Shown: positions 1 through 5,735 of the stretch, piece by piece
Numbering within the stretch: position 1 is the first letter of the stretch
Layout: every line of letters starts with the position of its first letter
NCBI GenBank assembly: GCA_021741285.1
Contig: JAIOYD010000082.1
Coordinates: 1 to 6,881, forward strand
Origin: Rickettsiaceae bacterium
Lineage (GTDB): Bacteria; Pseudomonadota; Alphaproteobacteria; Rickettsiales; Rickettsiaceae
Length of the DNA stretch: 6,881 nt
Direction: 5' to 3'
The notes under the pieces: generated by a model
What the model was told of the DNA's origin: nothing
The model's input: the letters and a program-made list of their open reading frames with translations, nothing else
Databases searched by the model: none
Position numbers and translations under genes: made by a program

Positions 1-142
1 CACCAGATTTGAATCCGATAGAAAAATTCTGGGCTAATATGAAACGTTGGATAAAGCAACAAATTACGCATTTTAATACTTTATATGACTCCCTAGTTTC
101 TTTCTTTAATTACGCTATCTCAAGTTGATTTACTATAATTAA
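1..142 (+). mobile_element. Right end of an IS630-family insertion sequence; outer boundary uncertain
   Basis: The transposase reading frame runs in from the left edge and stops at 128, so the right end of the element must lie shortly after it. In IS630 elements the terminal inverted repeat usually starts at or just past the stop codon, and insertion is at TA. The AT-rich stretch TTTACTATAATTA at 129-141 is the likely place. The left terminal repeat is outside the window, so neither the repeat nor the exact boundary can be confirmed. Confidence 0.45.
3..128 (+). CDS. IS630-family transposase, C-terminal fragment (cut by window start)
   Basis: The frame beginning at base 3 is open from the window edge to a TGA at 126-128 and encodes the last 41 residues of a protein. 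It starts PDLNPIEKFWANMKRWIK, the very characteristic C-terminal block of IS630/Tc1-mariner DDE transposases. The Glu of NPIE is the third acidic residue of the catalytic triad, which carries out cut-and-paste transposition into TA dinucleotides. The tail after this block (about 25 residues, ending FFNYAISS) is normal for the family. The first two catalytic Asp residues lie outside the window, so I cannot tell whether the element is intact. It is convergent with nadA and shows no functional link to it. Confidence 0.87.
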   Translation, partial: PDLNPIEKFWANMKRWIKQQITHFNTLYDSLVSFFNYAISS

Positions 143-220
143 TGATTTAATAAGTTTTGTGTACAGGAAGAGCCAGTAGAAGCTTCTCTAAGCGGAGACC
201 ATCATTACGAATAGAGAAAG

Positions 221-263
221 GCAAATAAGTCCACAACTATTATTAAAGTTCTGGACTTATTGC
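221..263. repeat. Long imperfect inverted repeat (hairpin) between convergent genes
   Basis: The arms at 224-238 and 247-261 are complementary at 14 of 15 positions, with one C/C mismatch, around an 8-nt loop. The outer GC at 221-222 can also pair with GC at 262-263 if A223 bulges. The hairpin sits between the transposase stop at 128 and the nadA stop at 347, so it could stop transcription from both sides. No clear U-tract follows on either strand; CTTTCTC follows on the minus strand. It could equally be a small palindromic repeat or part of the mobile-element flank. Confidence 0.6.
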
Positions 264-270
264 TAATAGT

Positions 271-341
271 AAAACAAAAAATTTAATTAAATTTTCTATT
301 TTAGTTTAATTGAGTGCTAGAATTTAGCCAAAATAGAGAAT
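271..341 (-). terminator. nadA: Candidate AT-rich terminator of nadA
   Basis: Reading the minus strand just after the nadA stop, arms at 330-341 and 291-302 can pair over an 8-bp perfect core (330-337 with 295-302), extended outward with one G-T pair. Next comes a perfect 18-nt all-AT palindrome at 278-295. After that the minus strand carries a T-rich run, the complement of the A-rich 271-281. Position and composition suit an intrinsic terminator, but the stems are AT-only and overlap each other, so the call is tentative. Confidence 0.35.
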
Positions 342-346
342 AAAGG

Positions 347-1354
347 TTACACATATTTTCCTATCAGCATCCTATCTAGTGCAATTTTAGCTTTTATTAA
401 AACCGATTGTGAAAGTTGAATTTCGGGAGCTTTATTCATCATACATAAATATATTTTTTCTAATGAATTTAACCTCATGTATGGACACTCGCTACAAGAG
501 GAACACCCCGCCTTATCTAAAGAGGGAACATCGTAAAACTTACTAGTGGGAGCTATTTTATGCATTTGGTGAATTATTCCAGGCTCTGTTAGAACAATAA
601 ATTCATGGCCAACATTTTCGCCTACATACTTAAGCAGGGAAGAAGTTGAGCCAATATGATTTGCATATTCAAGTAATGGAGCAGGGCACTCTGGATGAGC
701 AATAATTTTTGCTGCAGGATGATTAGTTTTTAAGCGGACTAATTCACGCTCAGAAAAATTCTCATGTACAACACATGTGCCGTTCCAAAGAGTCATTATT
801 CTTCCAGTTTTACGAATCAAGTAATTCCCTAAATGCTTATCTGGTGCAAATAAAATTTCTTTATCTTTGGGAATAGAGTTGATAATATTTTCTGCACTAG
901 ATGAGGTGACGATAATATCAGACAGTGCTTTTACTTCTGCTGAGCAATTAATATAAGTAACACAAATATGATTTGGATGTTTCTCTTTAAATTTTTTAAA
1001 TTCGTCGGCTGGACACGATTCTTCTAGAGAACATCCAGCATTTAAATCTGGCAGCAGAACTTTTTTACCTGGGTTTAGTATCAACGCAGATTCTGCCATA
1101 AATTTAACGCCGCAAAAGATAATAACATCAGCATTAGTTTCGGAAGCTTTTCTTGATAGTTCAAGCGAGTCTCCAATAAAATCGGCAATATCTTGTATTT
1201 CTGAATCCTGATAGTAATGCGCAAGAATTATAGCATTCAACTCTTTTTTAAGTTTATAAATTTCTGATTCTAGGTCTAAGTAAGGATCAATGTTCCAAGA
1301 AGAGGTGCCTGACCCTATTTTAAATGGGAATAAAGGATCTTTTGAGTTATTCAT
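347..1354 (-). CDS. nadA: Quinolinate synthase NadA
   Basis: NadA is a cytosolic [4Fe-4S] enzyme that condenses iminoaspartate (made by NadB) with dihydroxyacetone phosphate to give quinolinate, the precursor of NAD. The 335-residue protein is full length for the family. The three-fold repeated fold is marked by AHYYQ (45-49), CGVKFMAE (81-88), [19 protein letters not shown] (101-119), [13 protein letters not shown] (131-143), [11 protein letters not shown] (169-179), WNGTCVVHE (190-198), HPECP (220-224), TEPGIIHQM (256-264) and CPYMRLN (290-296). The expected cluster-ligand cysteines are present at C108, C194 and C290, the last within a CxxCxxC cluster (C284, C287, C290). No key residue is missing. 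The ATG at 1354 has no clear Shine-Dalgarno sequence but gives the natural N-terminus. It lies 146 bp after the small gene ending at 1501. Neither nadB nor nadC is nearby. Confidence 0.97.
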   Translation of the reverse strand: MNNSKDPLFPFKIGSGTSSWNIDPYLDLESEIYKLKKELNAIILAHYYQDSEIQDIADFIGDSLELSRKASETNADVIIFCGVKFMAESALILNPGKKVLLPDLNAGCSLEESCPADEFKKFKEKHPNHICVTYINCSAEVKALSDIIVTSSSAENIINSIPKDKEILFAPDKHLGNYLIRKTGRIMTLWNGTCVVHENFSERELVRLKTNHPAAKIIAHPECPAPLLEYANHIGSTSSLLKYVGENVGHEFIVLTEPGIIHQMHKIAPTSKFYDVPSLDKAGCSSCSECPYMRLNSLEKIYLCMMNKAPEIQLSQSVLIKAKIALDRMLIGKYV

Positions 1355-1358
1355 AGAT

Positions 1359-1382
1359 AAATTAATATAGTTTATGAGGCAA
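1359..1382 (-). repeat. Partial third copy of the small-gene upstream element, in front of nadA
   Basis: Immediately upstream of the nadA start, AAATTAAT (1359-1366) and ATGAGGCAA (1374-1382) recur in the same order as in the 50-bp element at 2281-2330. They are 7 nt apart here instead of 15. The match then breaks. A weaker echo of the rest of the element (AAGCTATTTGT...TTACCTA) appears at 1469-1488. This may be a decayed or interrupted copy of the same upstream region, or a shared promoter segment, but AT-rich chance similarity is not excluded. Confidence 0.35.
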
Positions 1383-1500
1383 GGTCACCTAAGCGTATCT
1401 TTTGATAGTAATTTATGCAAAGCTTTTAACATAATTTATTTTCCTGGTCAATGTAGCGATAAGATAAAAAGCTATTTGTTATTTACCTACTTACCTGTTT

Positions 1501-1836
1501 TTACTCAGTTTCATTGTCAGTCTCGCCACCTAATGGAGTAGATTTTTCGTCGCAGGCTTGTTCCATTCTACTAAACGAAGAATTTATATCTGTAGGAGAA
1601 AAATAAAAATTTTTGGTTAACCAAGAGTGATAATCCTCTTTTGAATCCATAATAGCTTTTAACATAAATTGCGCAAGCACTGGCTGTTGTTTTAACATAT
1701 TTTCCATTCCTCCATATTGCAGGAGCAATTGTTTAACAAAAGGTATGAATTGCTGCTGAAAGAAAATAGGATCTGGGTAAGAAGGGCCTTGTTTCTGATC
1801 TTGTTTCGGATTTTTATTAGGAATATTTTTTGCCAT
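1501..1836 (-). CDS. Small conserved-looking protein of unknown function, paralog A (111 aa)
   Basis: I do not recognise this family. The product is soluble-looking, with no signal peptide or membrane segment. It has a polar N-terminal tail rich in Asn, Lys, Gln and Pro (about residues 1-20), a core of about 67 residues (about 25-91), and an acidic C-terminal tail ending ETDNETE. The core contains QFIPFVKQLLLQYGGMENML and SWLTKNFYFSPTDINSSFSRM. It aligns with the neighbouring gene at 1959-2255 over the whole core with about one third identity and one 2-residue gap, so the two are tandem paralogs. I chose the ATG at 1836 (MAKN) because it aligns with MSKN of the paralog; a GTG at 1845 would add three residues. 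Neither start has a clear ribosome-binding site. The gene lies between nrdB and nadA on the same strand, but the spacers of 122 and 146 bp make a tight operon uncertain. Confidence 0.75.
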   Translation of the reverse strand: MAKNIPNKNPKQDQKQGPSYPDPIFFQQQFIPFVKQLLLQYGGMENMLKQQPVLAQFMLKAIMDSKEDYHSWLTKNFYFSPTDINSSFSRMEQACDEKSTPLGGETDNETE

Positions 1837-1850
1837 TTTGTACACATATT

Positions 1851-1900
1851 AAATTAATCTAACAAATTATAGAATAAAGCAATAAGCTATTTTTGTAAAT
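1851..1900 (-). repeat. 50-bp upstream element, copy 1 (in front of paralog A)
   Basis: These 50 bases match 2281-2330 without gaps at 44 of 50 positions, including a 23-base identical run at the 1878-1900 end. Both copies lie directly upstream of one of the two paralogous small genes on the minus strand. Read on that strand, copy 1 contains a perfect TATAAT (complement of 1866-1871) about 30 nt before the ATG, so it may hold the promoter. No good -35 box lies at the usual spacing. It could also be a repeat carried along by the gene duplication. Confidence 0.75.
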
Positions 1901-1958
1901 AATATTACCTAGTTTCTCTAAGTCTTAGTCAGAGTACGATACAAAAGAAAAAGGTTTG

Positions 1959-2255
1959 CTAAGAATCTGAACTATCATTTTCTGGAACGGTCTCTCCACT
2001 TAATTGTTGTTTCTCATGCATAAGAGTCAATTTATTAAACGAATTAGTTATCTCTGTTGGATTGAAGGGAGAATTATTGGTCAGCCAAGATATAGTGTCT
2101 GGATTTTGTGAAGTTCCTTGTATACGTGAAGCAATATGCGGATTCTGTTCCAGATATTTTTCTAGTCCGCCGGCTGATTCTATCGACCTTTTTATAAAAG
2201 ATACGAAATGTGTTTCAAACCACTCTGAAGTTATATTAGAATTGTTTTTTGACAT
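1959..2255 (-). CDS. Small conserved-looking protein of unknown function, paralog B (98 aa)
   Basis: Function unknown; no recognisable domain, signal peptide or membrane segment. The core (about residues 11-75) contains WFETHFVSFIKRSIESAGGL, a QNPHIA segment and SWLTNNSPFNPTEITNSFNKL. It matches paralog A at the positions F-x(3)-F-x(2)-F-x-K, GG-[ML]-E, Q-x-P, SWLT-x-N and F-x-PT-x-I-x(2)-SF. The C-terminal tail is acidic and Ser-rich (PENDSSDS), also like paralog A. The shared pattern at diverged positions shows that the frame is under protein-level selection and supports both genes being real. The ATG at 2255 has a strong ribosome-binding site (AAGGAGGG, complement of 2260-2267, 4 nt away), unlike paralog A. 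The gene begins 111 bp after the end of nrdB, on the same strand. Confidence 0.78.
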   Translation of the reverse strand: MSKNNSNITSEWFETHFVSFIKRSIESAGGLEKYLEQNPHIASRIQGTSQNPDTISWLTNNSPFNPTEITNSFNKLTLMHEKQQLSGETVPENDSSDS

Positions 2256-2259
2256 TTTA

Positions 2260-2267
2260 CCCTCCTT
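2260..2267 (-). promoter_or_regulatory. Ribosome-binding site of paralog B
   Basis: The minus strand reads AAGGAGGG four bases before the ATG at 2255. This is the strongest Shine-Dalgarno sequence in front of a gene in the window and it fixes the start of paralog B. The corresponding site is absent in front of paralog A, where the aligned DNA reads TGTACAAA-ATG, so the two paralogs may be translated at different rates. Confidence 0.75.
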
Positions 2268-2280
2268 TTGTTACTAGATT

Positions 2281-2330
2281 AAATTAATGCAACAAGTTAT
2301 AGGATGAGGCAATAAGCTATTTTTGTAAAT
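2281..2330 (-). repeat. 50-bp upstream element, copy 2 (in front of paralog B)
   Basis: This is the second copy of the element at 1851-1900 (44/50 identical, no gaps). It lies between the end of nrdB and paralog B. On the minus strand the -10-like hexamer is TATAAC here (complement of 2296-2301) rather than TATAAT. Five of the six differences are transitions. It overlaps the left arm of the inverted repeat at 2298-2353, so it may combine the end of the nrdAB transcript with the start of the next. Confidence 0.75.
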
Positions 2331-2353
2331 ATAAATTTTTACTTCATCCTATA
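2298..2353 (-). terminator. Inverted repeat after nrdB; possible terminator
   Basis: TATAGGATGA at 2298-2307 is perfectly complementary to TCATCCTATA at 2344-2353, and an inner GTAAA (2325-2329) can pair with TTTAC (2338-2342). The structure starts 13 bp after the nrdB stop on the minus strand, a natural place to end the nrdAB mRNA. The loop between the 10-bp arms is long (36 nt) and no clean U-tract follows (ACTTGTTGC), so termination may be weak or the structure may have another role. Confidence 0.4.
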
Positions 2354-2366
2354 GTCTAAGAGTTAA

Positions 2367-3380
2367 TTATTTAGCAGAAACGATACTATCCTTATCCTTA
2401 ACGGTTTTCTTTTTATCCATTTTTTTAAATACATCATCCCAAGAGCCAGTGGTTGCTGCTTTGGTATATTCAGTGACTCTATTTTCAAAGAAATTAGTAT
2501 GTTCAACCCCATTTAATATTTCATCAAGCCAAGGAAGTGGGTTATGGTCAACTAGATAAATTTCCTTTAAACCAAGCTGCATTAAACGCCTATCTGCGAT
2601 ATATCTGATATACTGACGAACCTCACGAGCTGTAAGACCTTCAATCCCACCAACTTCAAATGCTAGCTCAATAAAGGCGTCTTCAAAGTGCACAATCGTT
2701 GCGCAGGCCTCATATAAACGGCTTCTAAGATTTTCTGTCCATACTTCTGGATTTTCTTGGACGAATGTTTTAAATAGGCGAATAATTGAATTGGTATGTA
2801 AGGTTTCATCGCGTACAGACCAAGTGACAATCTGTCCCATTCCTTTCATTTTATTGAATCTTGGGAAGTTGAGTAAAATTGCAAACGAAGCAAAAAGTTG
2901 TAGACCTTCTGTGAAGGCTCCAAATACAGCTAGTGTAGTTGCAATATCTTCTTTTGTTTCGACACCAAATTTTTGCATGTAGTCGTATTTATCTTTCATT
3001 TCCTTATATTTCATAAAGGCACTATATTCGCCTTCATCCATACCAACAGTATCAAGAAGATGAGAATAGGCGGCGATATGAATTGTCTCCATATTTGAAA
3101 ACGCAGATAACATCATTTGTACTTCCGTAGGCTTGAACACTTGAGAATAATGCTTCATATAGCAATTATTTACTTCAATATCTGCTTGCGTGAAGAAACG
3201 AAAAATTTGAGTGAGTAAATGCTTTTCTCCCGCCGTTAAGTTATATTTCCAATCTTTTACATCGTCAGCAAGCGGCACTTCTTCCGGTAACCAGTGAATT
3301 TTTTGTTGTGTGTGCCAAGCTTCATAAGCCCAAGGATATGAAAATGGTTTGTAGATAGGTTTTGCATCTAATAAAGACAT
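2367..3380 (-). CDS. nrdB: Class I ribonucleoside-diphosphate reductase, small (radical) subunit NrdB
   Basis: NrdB is the ferritin-like subunit that holds a di-metal centre and a tyrosyl radical and passes the radical to NrdA for NDP reduction. The 337-residue length is normal. The metal ligands are visible in order: D67 (in TQADIEV), E98 and H101 (in SNMETIH), E158 (in GAFTEGL), E192 and H195 (in VRDETLH). Y105, four residues after H101, is the expected radical tyrosine, which points to the classical tyrosyl-radical type rather than class Ic, which has Phe there. The long conserved block LNFPRFNKMKGMGQIVTWSV (170-189) resembles rickettsial and other alphaproteobacterial NrdB. The ATG at 3380 follows AAAGGGAA (complement of 3388-3395) by 7 nt. 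It lies 24 bp after nrdA, so the two are almost certainly co-transcribed. The Lys-rich C-terminus would be the NrdA-docking tail. Confidence 0.97.
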   Translation of the reverse strand: MSLLDAKPIYKPFSYPWAYEAWHTQQKIHWLPEEVPLADDVKDWKYNLTAGEKHLLTQIFRFFTQADIEVNNCYMKHYSQVFKPTEVQMMLSAFSNMETIHIAAYSHLLDTVGMDEGEYSAFMKYKEMKDKYDYMQKFGVETKEDIATTLAVFGAFTEGLQLFASFAILLNFPRFNKMKGMGQIVTWSVRDETLHTNSIIRLFKTFVQENPEVWTENLRSRLYEACATIVHFEDAFIELAFEVGGIEGLTAREVRQYIRYIADRRLMQLGLKEIYLVDHNPLPWLDEILNGVEHTNFFENRVTEYTKAATTGSWDDVFKKMDKKKTVKDKDSIVSAK

Positions 3381-3404
3381 ATTTATTTTCCCTTTACTCG
3401 TTAG

Positions 3405-5249
3405 TTATTGACAAGACAGACATTCGTCGTATTCATTATCATCCTTTATTGTAGTATGATCAGATTTTATATTATTACTTTTTTCTAAATCAATCATTTC
3501 CTGAGCTTGTGTTACAGTGTGCGACACTTTATCTGCTCTTTGGATTGAAGTGGATCTTGCATAATATGTACTTTTAACCCCTTTCTTCCATGCTTTAAAG
3601 TGGATTTCGTGCAAATATTGCTTACTTACGTTTCCCGGCATAAAGATATTTAGCGATTGTGCTTGAGAGATGTGAGGAGTACGATCTGCAGCAAGCTCAA
3701 TTAGCCAGTGTTGATCTATTTCATAGGCAGTTTTAAATACATCTTTTTCATGGTCACTTAAAAAACTTAAATGTTGTACAGAACCTTCGTGAGTTGAAAT
3801 GGAGGACCAAACTTGCTCATTATTAAAGCCCTTTTTTTCCAGTAATTTAATAAGGTTTTTATTTTTTACTGTAAAAGAACCACTGAGCGTTTTTTGTGTA
3901 AAGCTATTGGCTGCAAAAGGTTCAATTCCAGGGGATGAATTACCGCAAATAATTGAAATAGAAGCCGTGGGAGCGATTGAGGTTTTGTTACTAAATCTCT
4001 CTTTTACGCCAACTTCTGCTGCATCAGGGCAAGCTCCACGCTCTTCTGCCAGCATTATCGAAGCTTTATTCGCTTCTTTACTTATATGTTCAAATATTTT
4101 ATTATTCCATACTTTAGCCATTACCGATTCAATGGGTATATTCTGTGCTTGGAGAAATGAATGAAATCCCATTACACCAAGTCCGATACTGCGCTCTCTA
4201 GTAGCTGCATATTTTGCTCTCGACATTGTTTCTGGTGCCATATCAATAAAATCCTGGAGAACATTATCCAGGAAACTCATTACGTCGGGAATAAAATCAC
4301 TATCATTCTGCCACTCTTGGTAATATTCCAGATTTACCGATGACAAGCAGCAAACTGCTGTTCTTTCGTTGCCCAGATGATCTATTCCAGTTGGAAGAGT
4401 GATTTCAGAACATAGATTTGAAGTTTTAACTTTCAGCCCTAGTTTTTTATGGTGCTCTGGTATATGCCTATTTACTGTATCAATAAATAATAGATATGGT
4501 TCTCCGGTTTCTATTCTAGTAGTAAGTAATTTAGTCCATAAATCTCTTGCTTTTACTGAGCCTATAGCTTTCTTTGTTAGTGGGCTAATTAGTTCCCACT
4601 TCTCATCATTTTCTACAGCGAACATGAACGCATCGGGTATTACTACACCATGGTGGATATTAAGGGCTCGTCTATTTACGTCGCCACCAGTAGGGCGTCT
4701 TAAATCTATAAATTCTTCAATTTCTGGATGATCAATTGGTAGGTATACTGCAGAGCTTCCTCGTCTCAGTGATCCTTGAGATATAGCTAAAGTCATTGAA
4801 TCTTGTACTTTTAGAAAAGGTATAATCCCCGAAGTTTTACCATTACCATGCACAGTCTCGTTAATCGATCGTACATTACCCCAATAGCTACCAATACCAC
4901 CACCACGAGCGGCTAGCCAGACGTTCTCGTTCCATAAGCTAACTATACTTTCTAAACTATCACCAGTTTCATTTAAGAAGCATGAAATAGGTAAACCCCT
5001 ATCAGTACCACCATTACTTAATATTGGTGTAGCCGGCATAAACCAAAGCTTGCTTATATAGCCATACATTCTTTCAGCGTGTTCTGGACTATCGGCGTAA
5101 TATGAAGCAACTCTAGCAAACAAATCTTGATTATCTTCGTTTTTCAGCAGATAACGATCTTGCAATACTGCTTTACCAAAATCAGTAAGAAAGTCATTTC
5201 TGCTCTTATCGATTTTGACAGTGTACTTAGTTTTTTTAGCGTTAGACAT
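3405..5249 (-). CDS. nrdA: Class I ribonucleoside-diphosphate reductase, large (catalytic) subunit NrdA, without ATP-cone
   Basis: NrdA reduces ribonucleoside diphosphates to deoxyribonucleotides by a thiyl-radical mechanism together with NrdB. All catalytic residues are visible: the redox pair C90 (in LPISCFLN) and C300 (in AVCCLSSVNL), the active-site N278, C280 and E282 (in SNLCSEI), the radical-transfer tyrosines Y562-Y563 (in STYYARS), and the C-terminal shuttle cysteines C610 and C613 (ECLSCQ). PTAS (427-430) is also conserved. At 614 residues it is much shorter than E. coli NrdA because it lacks the N-terminal ATP-cone. Overall activity control by dATP through that domain is therefore not expected; the specificity site in the barrel should remain. 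The same short architecture is known in Rickettsia. The ATG at 5249 has a GAGGAAA site (complement of 5258-5264) 8 nt upstream. It is first gene of the nrdAB operon. Confidence 0.97.
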   Translation of the reverse strand: MSNAKKTKYTVKIDKSRNDFLTDFGKAVLQDRYLLKNEDNQDLFARVASYYADSPEHAERMYGYISKLWFMPATPILSNGGTDRGLPISCFLNETGDSLESIVSLWNENVWLAARGGGIGSYWGNVRSINETVHGNGKTSGIIPFLKVQDSMTLAISQGSLRRGSSAVYLPIDHPEIEEFIDLRRPTGGDVNRRALNIHHGVVIPDAFMFAVENDEKWELISPLTKKAIGSVKARDLWTKLLTTRIETGEPYLLFIDTVNRHIPEHHKKLGLKVKTSNLCSEITLPTGIDHLGNERTAVCCLSSVNLEYYQEWQNDSDFIPDVMSFLDNVLQDFIDMAPETMSRAKYAATRERSIGLGVMGFHSFLQAQNIPIESVMAKVWNNKIFEHISKEANKASIMLAEERGACPDAAEVGVKERFSNKTSIAPTASISIICGNSSPGIEPFAANSFTQKTLSGSFTVKNKNLIKLLEKKGFNNEQVWSSISTHEGSVQHLSFLSDHEKDVFKTAYEIDQHWLIELAADRTPHISQAQSLNIFMPGNVSKQYLHEIHFKAWKKGVKSTYYARSTSIQRADKVSHTVTQAQEMIDLEKSNNIKSDHTTIKDDNEYDECLSCQ

Positions 5250-5300
5250 GCTTTTTGTTTCCTCGCCAATCCTGTTTAATTTATATTATTGTCGAAGATC

Positions 5301-5329
5301 AGGATAGTTCTGTTAAGTCTTTTATTCAA
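5301..5329 (-). promoter_or_regulatory. Candidate nrdAB promoter
   Basis: On the minus strand TTGAAT (complement of 5324-5329) and TATCCT (complement of 5301-5306) are separated by exactly 17 bp. They match the -35 and -10 consensus at 4 of 6 positions each. Transcription would start near 5295, giving a leader of about 45 nt with the GAGGAAA ribosome-binding site. The NrdR-like boxes lie just upstream of the -35. In such AT-rich DNA other promoters are possible. Confidence 0.4.
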
Positions 5330-5336
5330 TAGTAAA

Positions 5337-5352
5337 TTTATAGATATAGTAC
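5337..5352. promoter_or_regulatory. Weaker second NrdR-box-like site
   Basis: The core ATAGATATAG (5340-5349) matches the NrdR core at 8 of 10 positions, but the whole 16-mer matches at only 9 of 16. It is placed exactly 31 bp from the stronger box at 5368-5383. NrdR boxes typically occur as pairs about three helical turns apart, so the spacing is the main support. On sequence alone I would not call it. Confidence 0.3.
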
Positions 5353-5367
5353 ATTTTTTTACTTGAC

Positions 5368-5383
5368 ATACTATATATAGTTG
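5368..5383. promoter_or_regulatory. NrdR-box-like palindrome upstream of nrdA
   Basis: The 16-mer here matches the known NrdR-box pattern ACACWATATATWGTGT at 13 of 16 positions, with a perfect core CTATATATAG (5371-5380) inside a 12-nt perfect palindrome (5370-5381). NrdR is the ATP-cone repressor that controls ribonucleotide reductase genes in most bacteria, and this site is upstream of exactly such an operon. The sequence is low complexity, so chance remains possible. No nrdR gene is in the window. Confidence 0.5.
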
Positions 5384-5609
5384 ATAGTTGTTATTTGGAT
5401 TAGGGTTCTATAAGTAAAAATTGTGGTATGAAGAGGGATTAGAATGGGTATGTTTTTTTGCATGGGTACAGATGTTGTGTTGAGTAAAAATAAAATAGAT
5501 ATAATTGGAAAGCAATTGCTGCAATAGGCTTTATGTATAAGTCGATCTAGCCGGTGATTCTGTTGCCAAATTTTGTCTTTTGCTCCTCCTAGGTACATTT
5601 GAGTACATT

Positions 5610-5643
5610 GCGGGTGCTTGGCTTCTGCGGGTGCTTGGCTTCG
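5610..5643. repeat. Tandem repeat of two 17-bp GC-richer units
   Basis: The units at 5610-5626 and 5627-5643 (GCGGGTGCTTGGCTTC plus one base) are identical at 16 of 17 positions and directly adjacent. Just before them GTACATT occurs twice (5593-5599 and 5603-5609). The unit is far richer in GC than the surrounding intergenic DNA, which suggests a separate origin such as a dispersed repeat or mobile-element remnant. Confidence 0.8.
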
Positions 5644-5735
5644 TTTTTCTAAAAATCCCTCAACTATTTTTGACTTATGCAAGAAGTCTAATGTCTAAAT
5701 TTATTTGGGCATAAGGGAGGTTTAAATAAATATAG

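Noticed and set aside
1837..1845. GTG start for paralog A, giving three extra residues (MYK)
   Set aside because: The ATG at 1836 gives MAKN, aligning with MSKN at the start of paralog B, and the GTG has no ribosome-binding site.
2062..2277. Plus-strand open frame opposite paralog B
   Set aside because: It is antisense to paralog B, whose frame is supported by the protein-level match with paralog A and by a strong ribosome-binding site.
3799..4731. Several plus-strand open frames within nrdA
   Set aside because: They lie opposite a fully conserved catalytic gene and have no recognisable protein features, so they are shadows of nrdA.
5363..5391. Plus-strand TTGACA as a promoter towards the ABC-F gene
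   Set aside because: No acceptable -10 box lies 16-18 bp downstream (TAGTTG, AGTTGT, GTTGTT), and the gene is more than 400 bp away.
5371..5682. Minus-strand open frame of 103 codons upstream of nrdA
   Set aside because: It passes through the 17-bp tandem repeat and ends in the NrdR-like box. It has no domain, no ribosome-binding site and a low-complexity hydrophobic C-terminus, and the opposite strand is also open. It is more likely repeat DNA than a gene.
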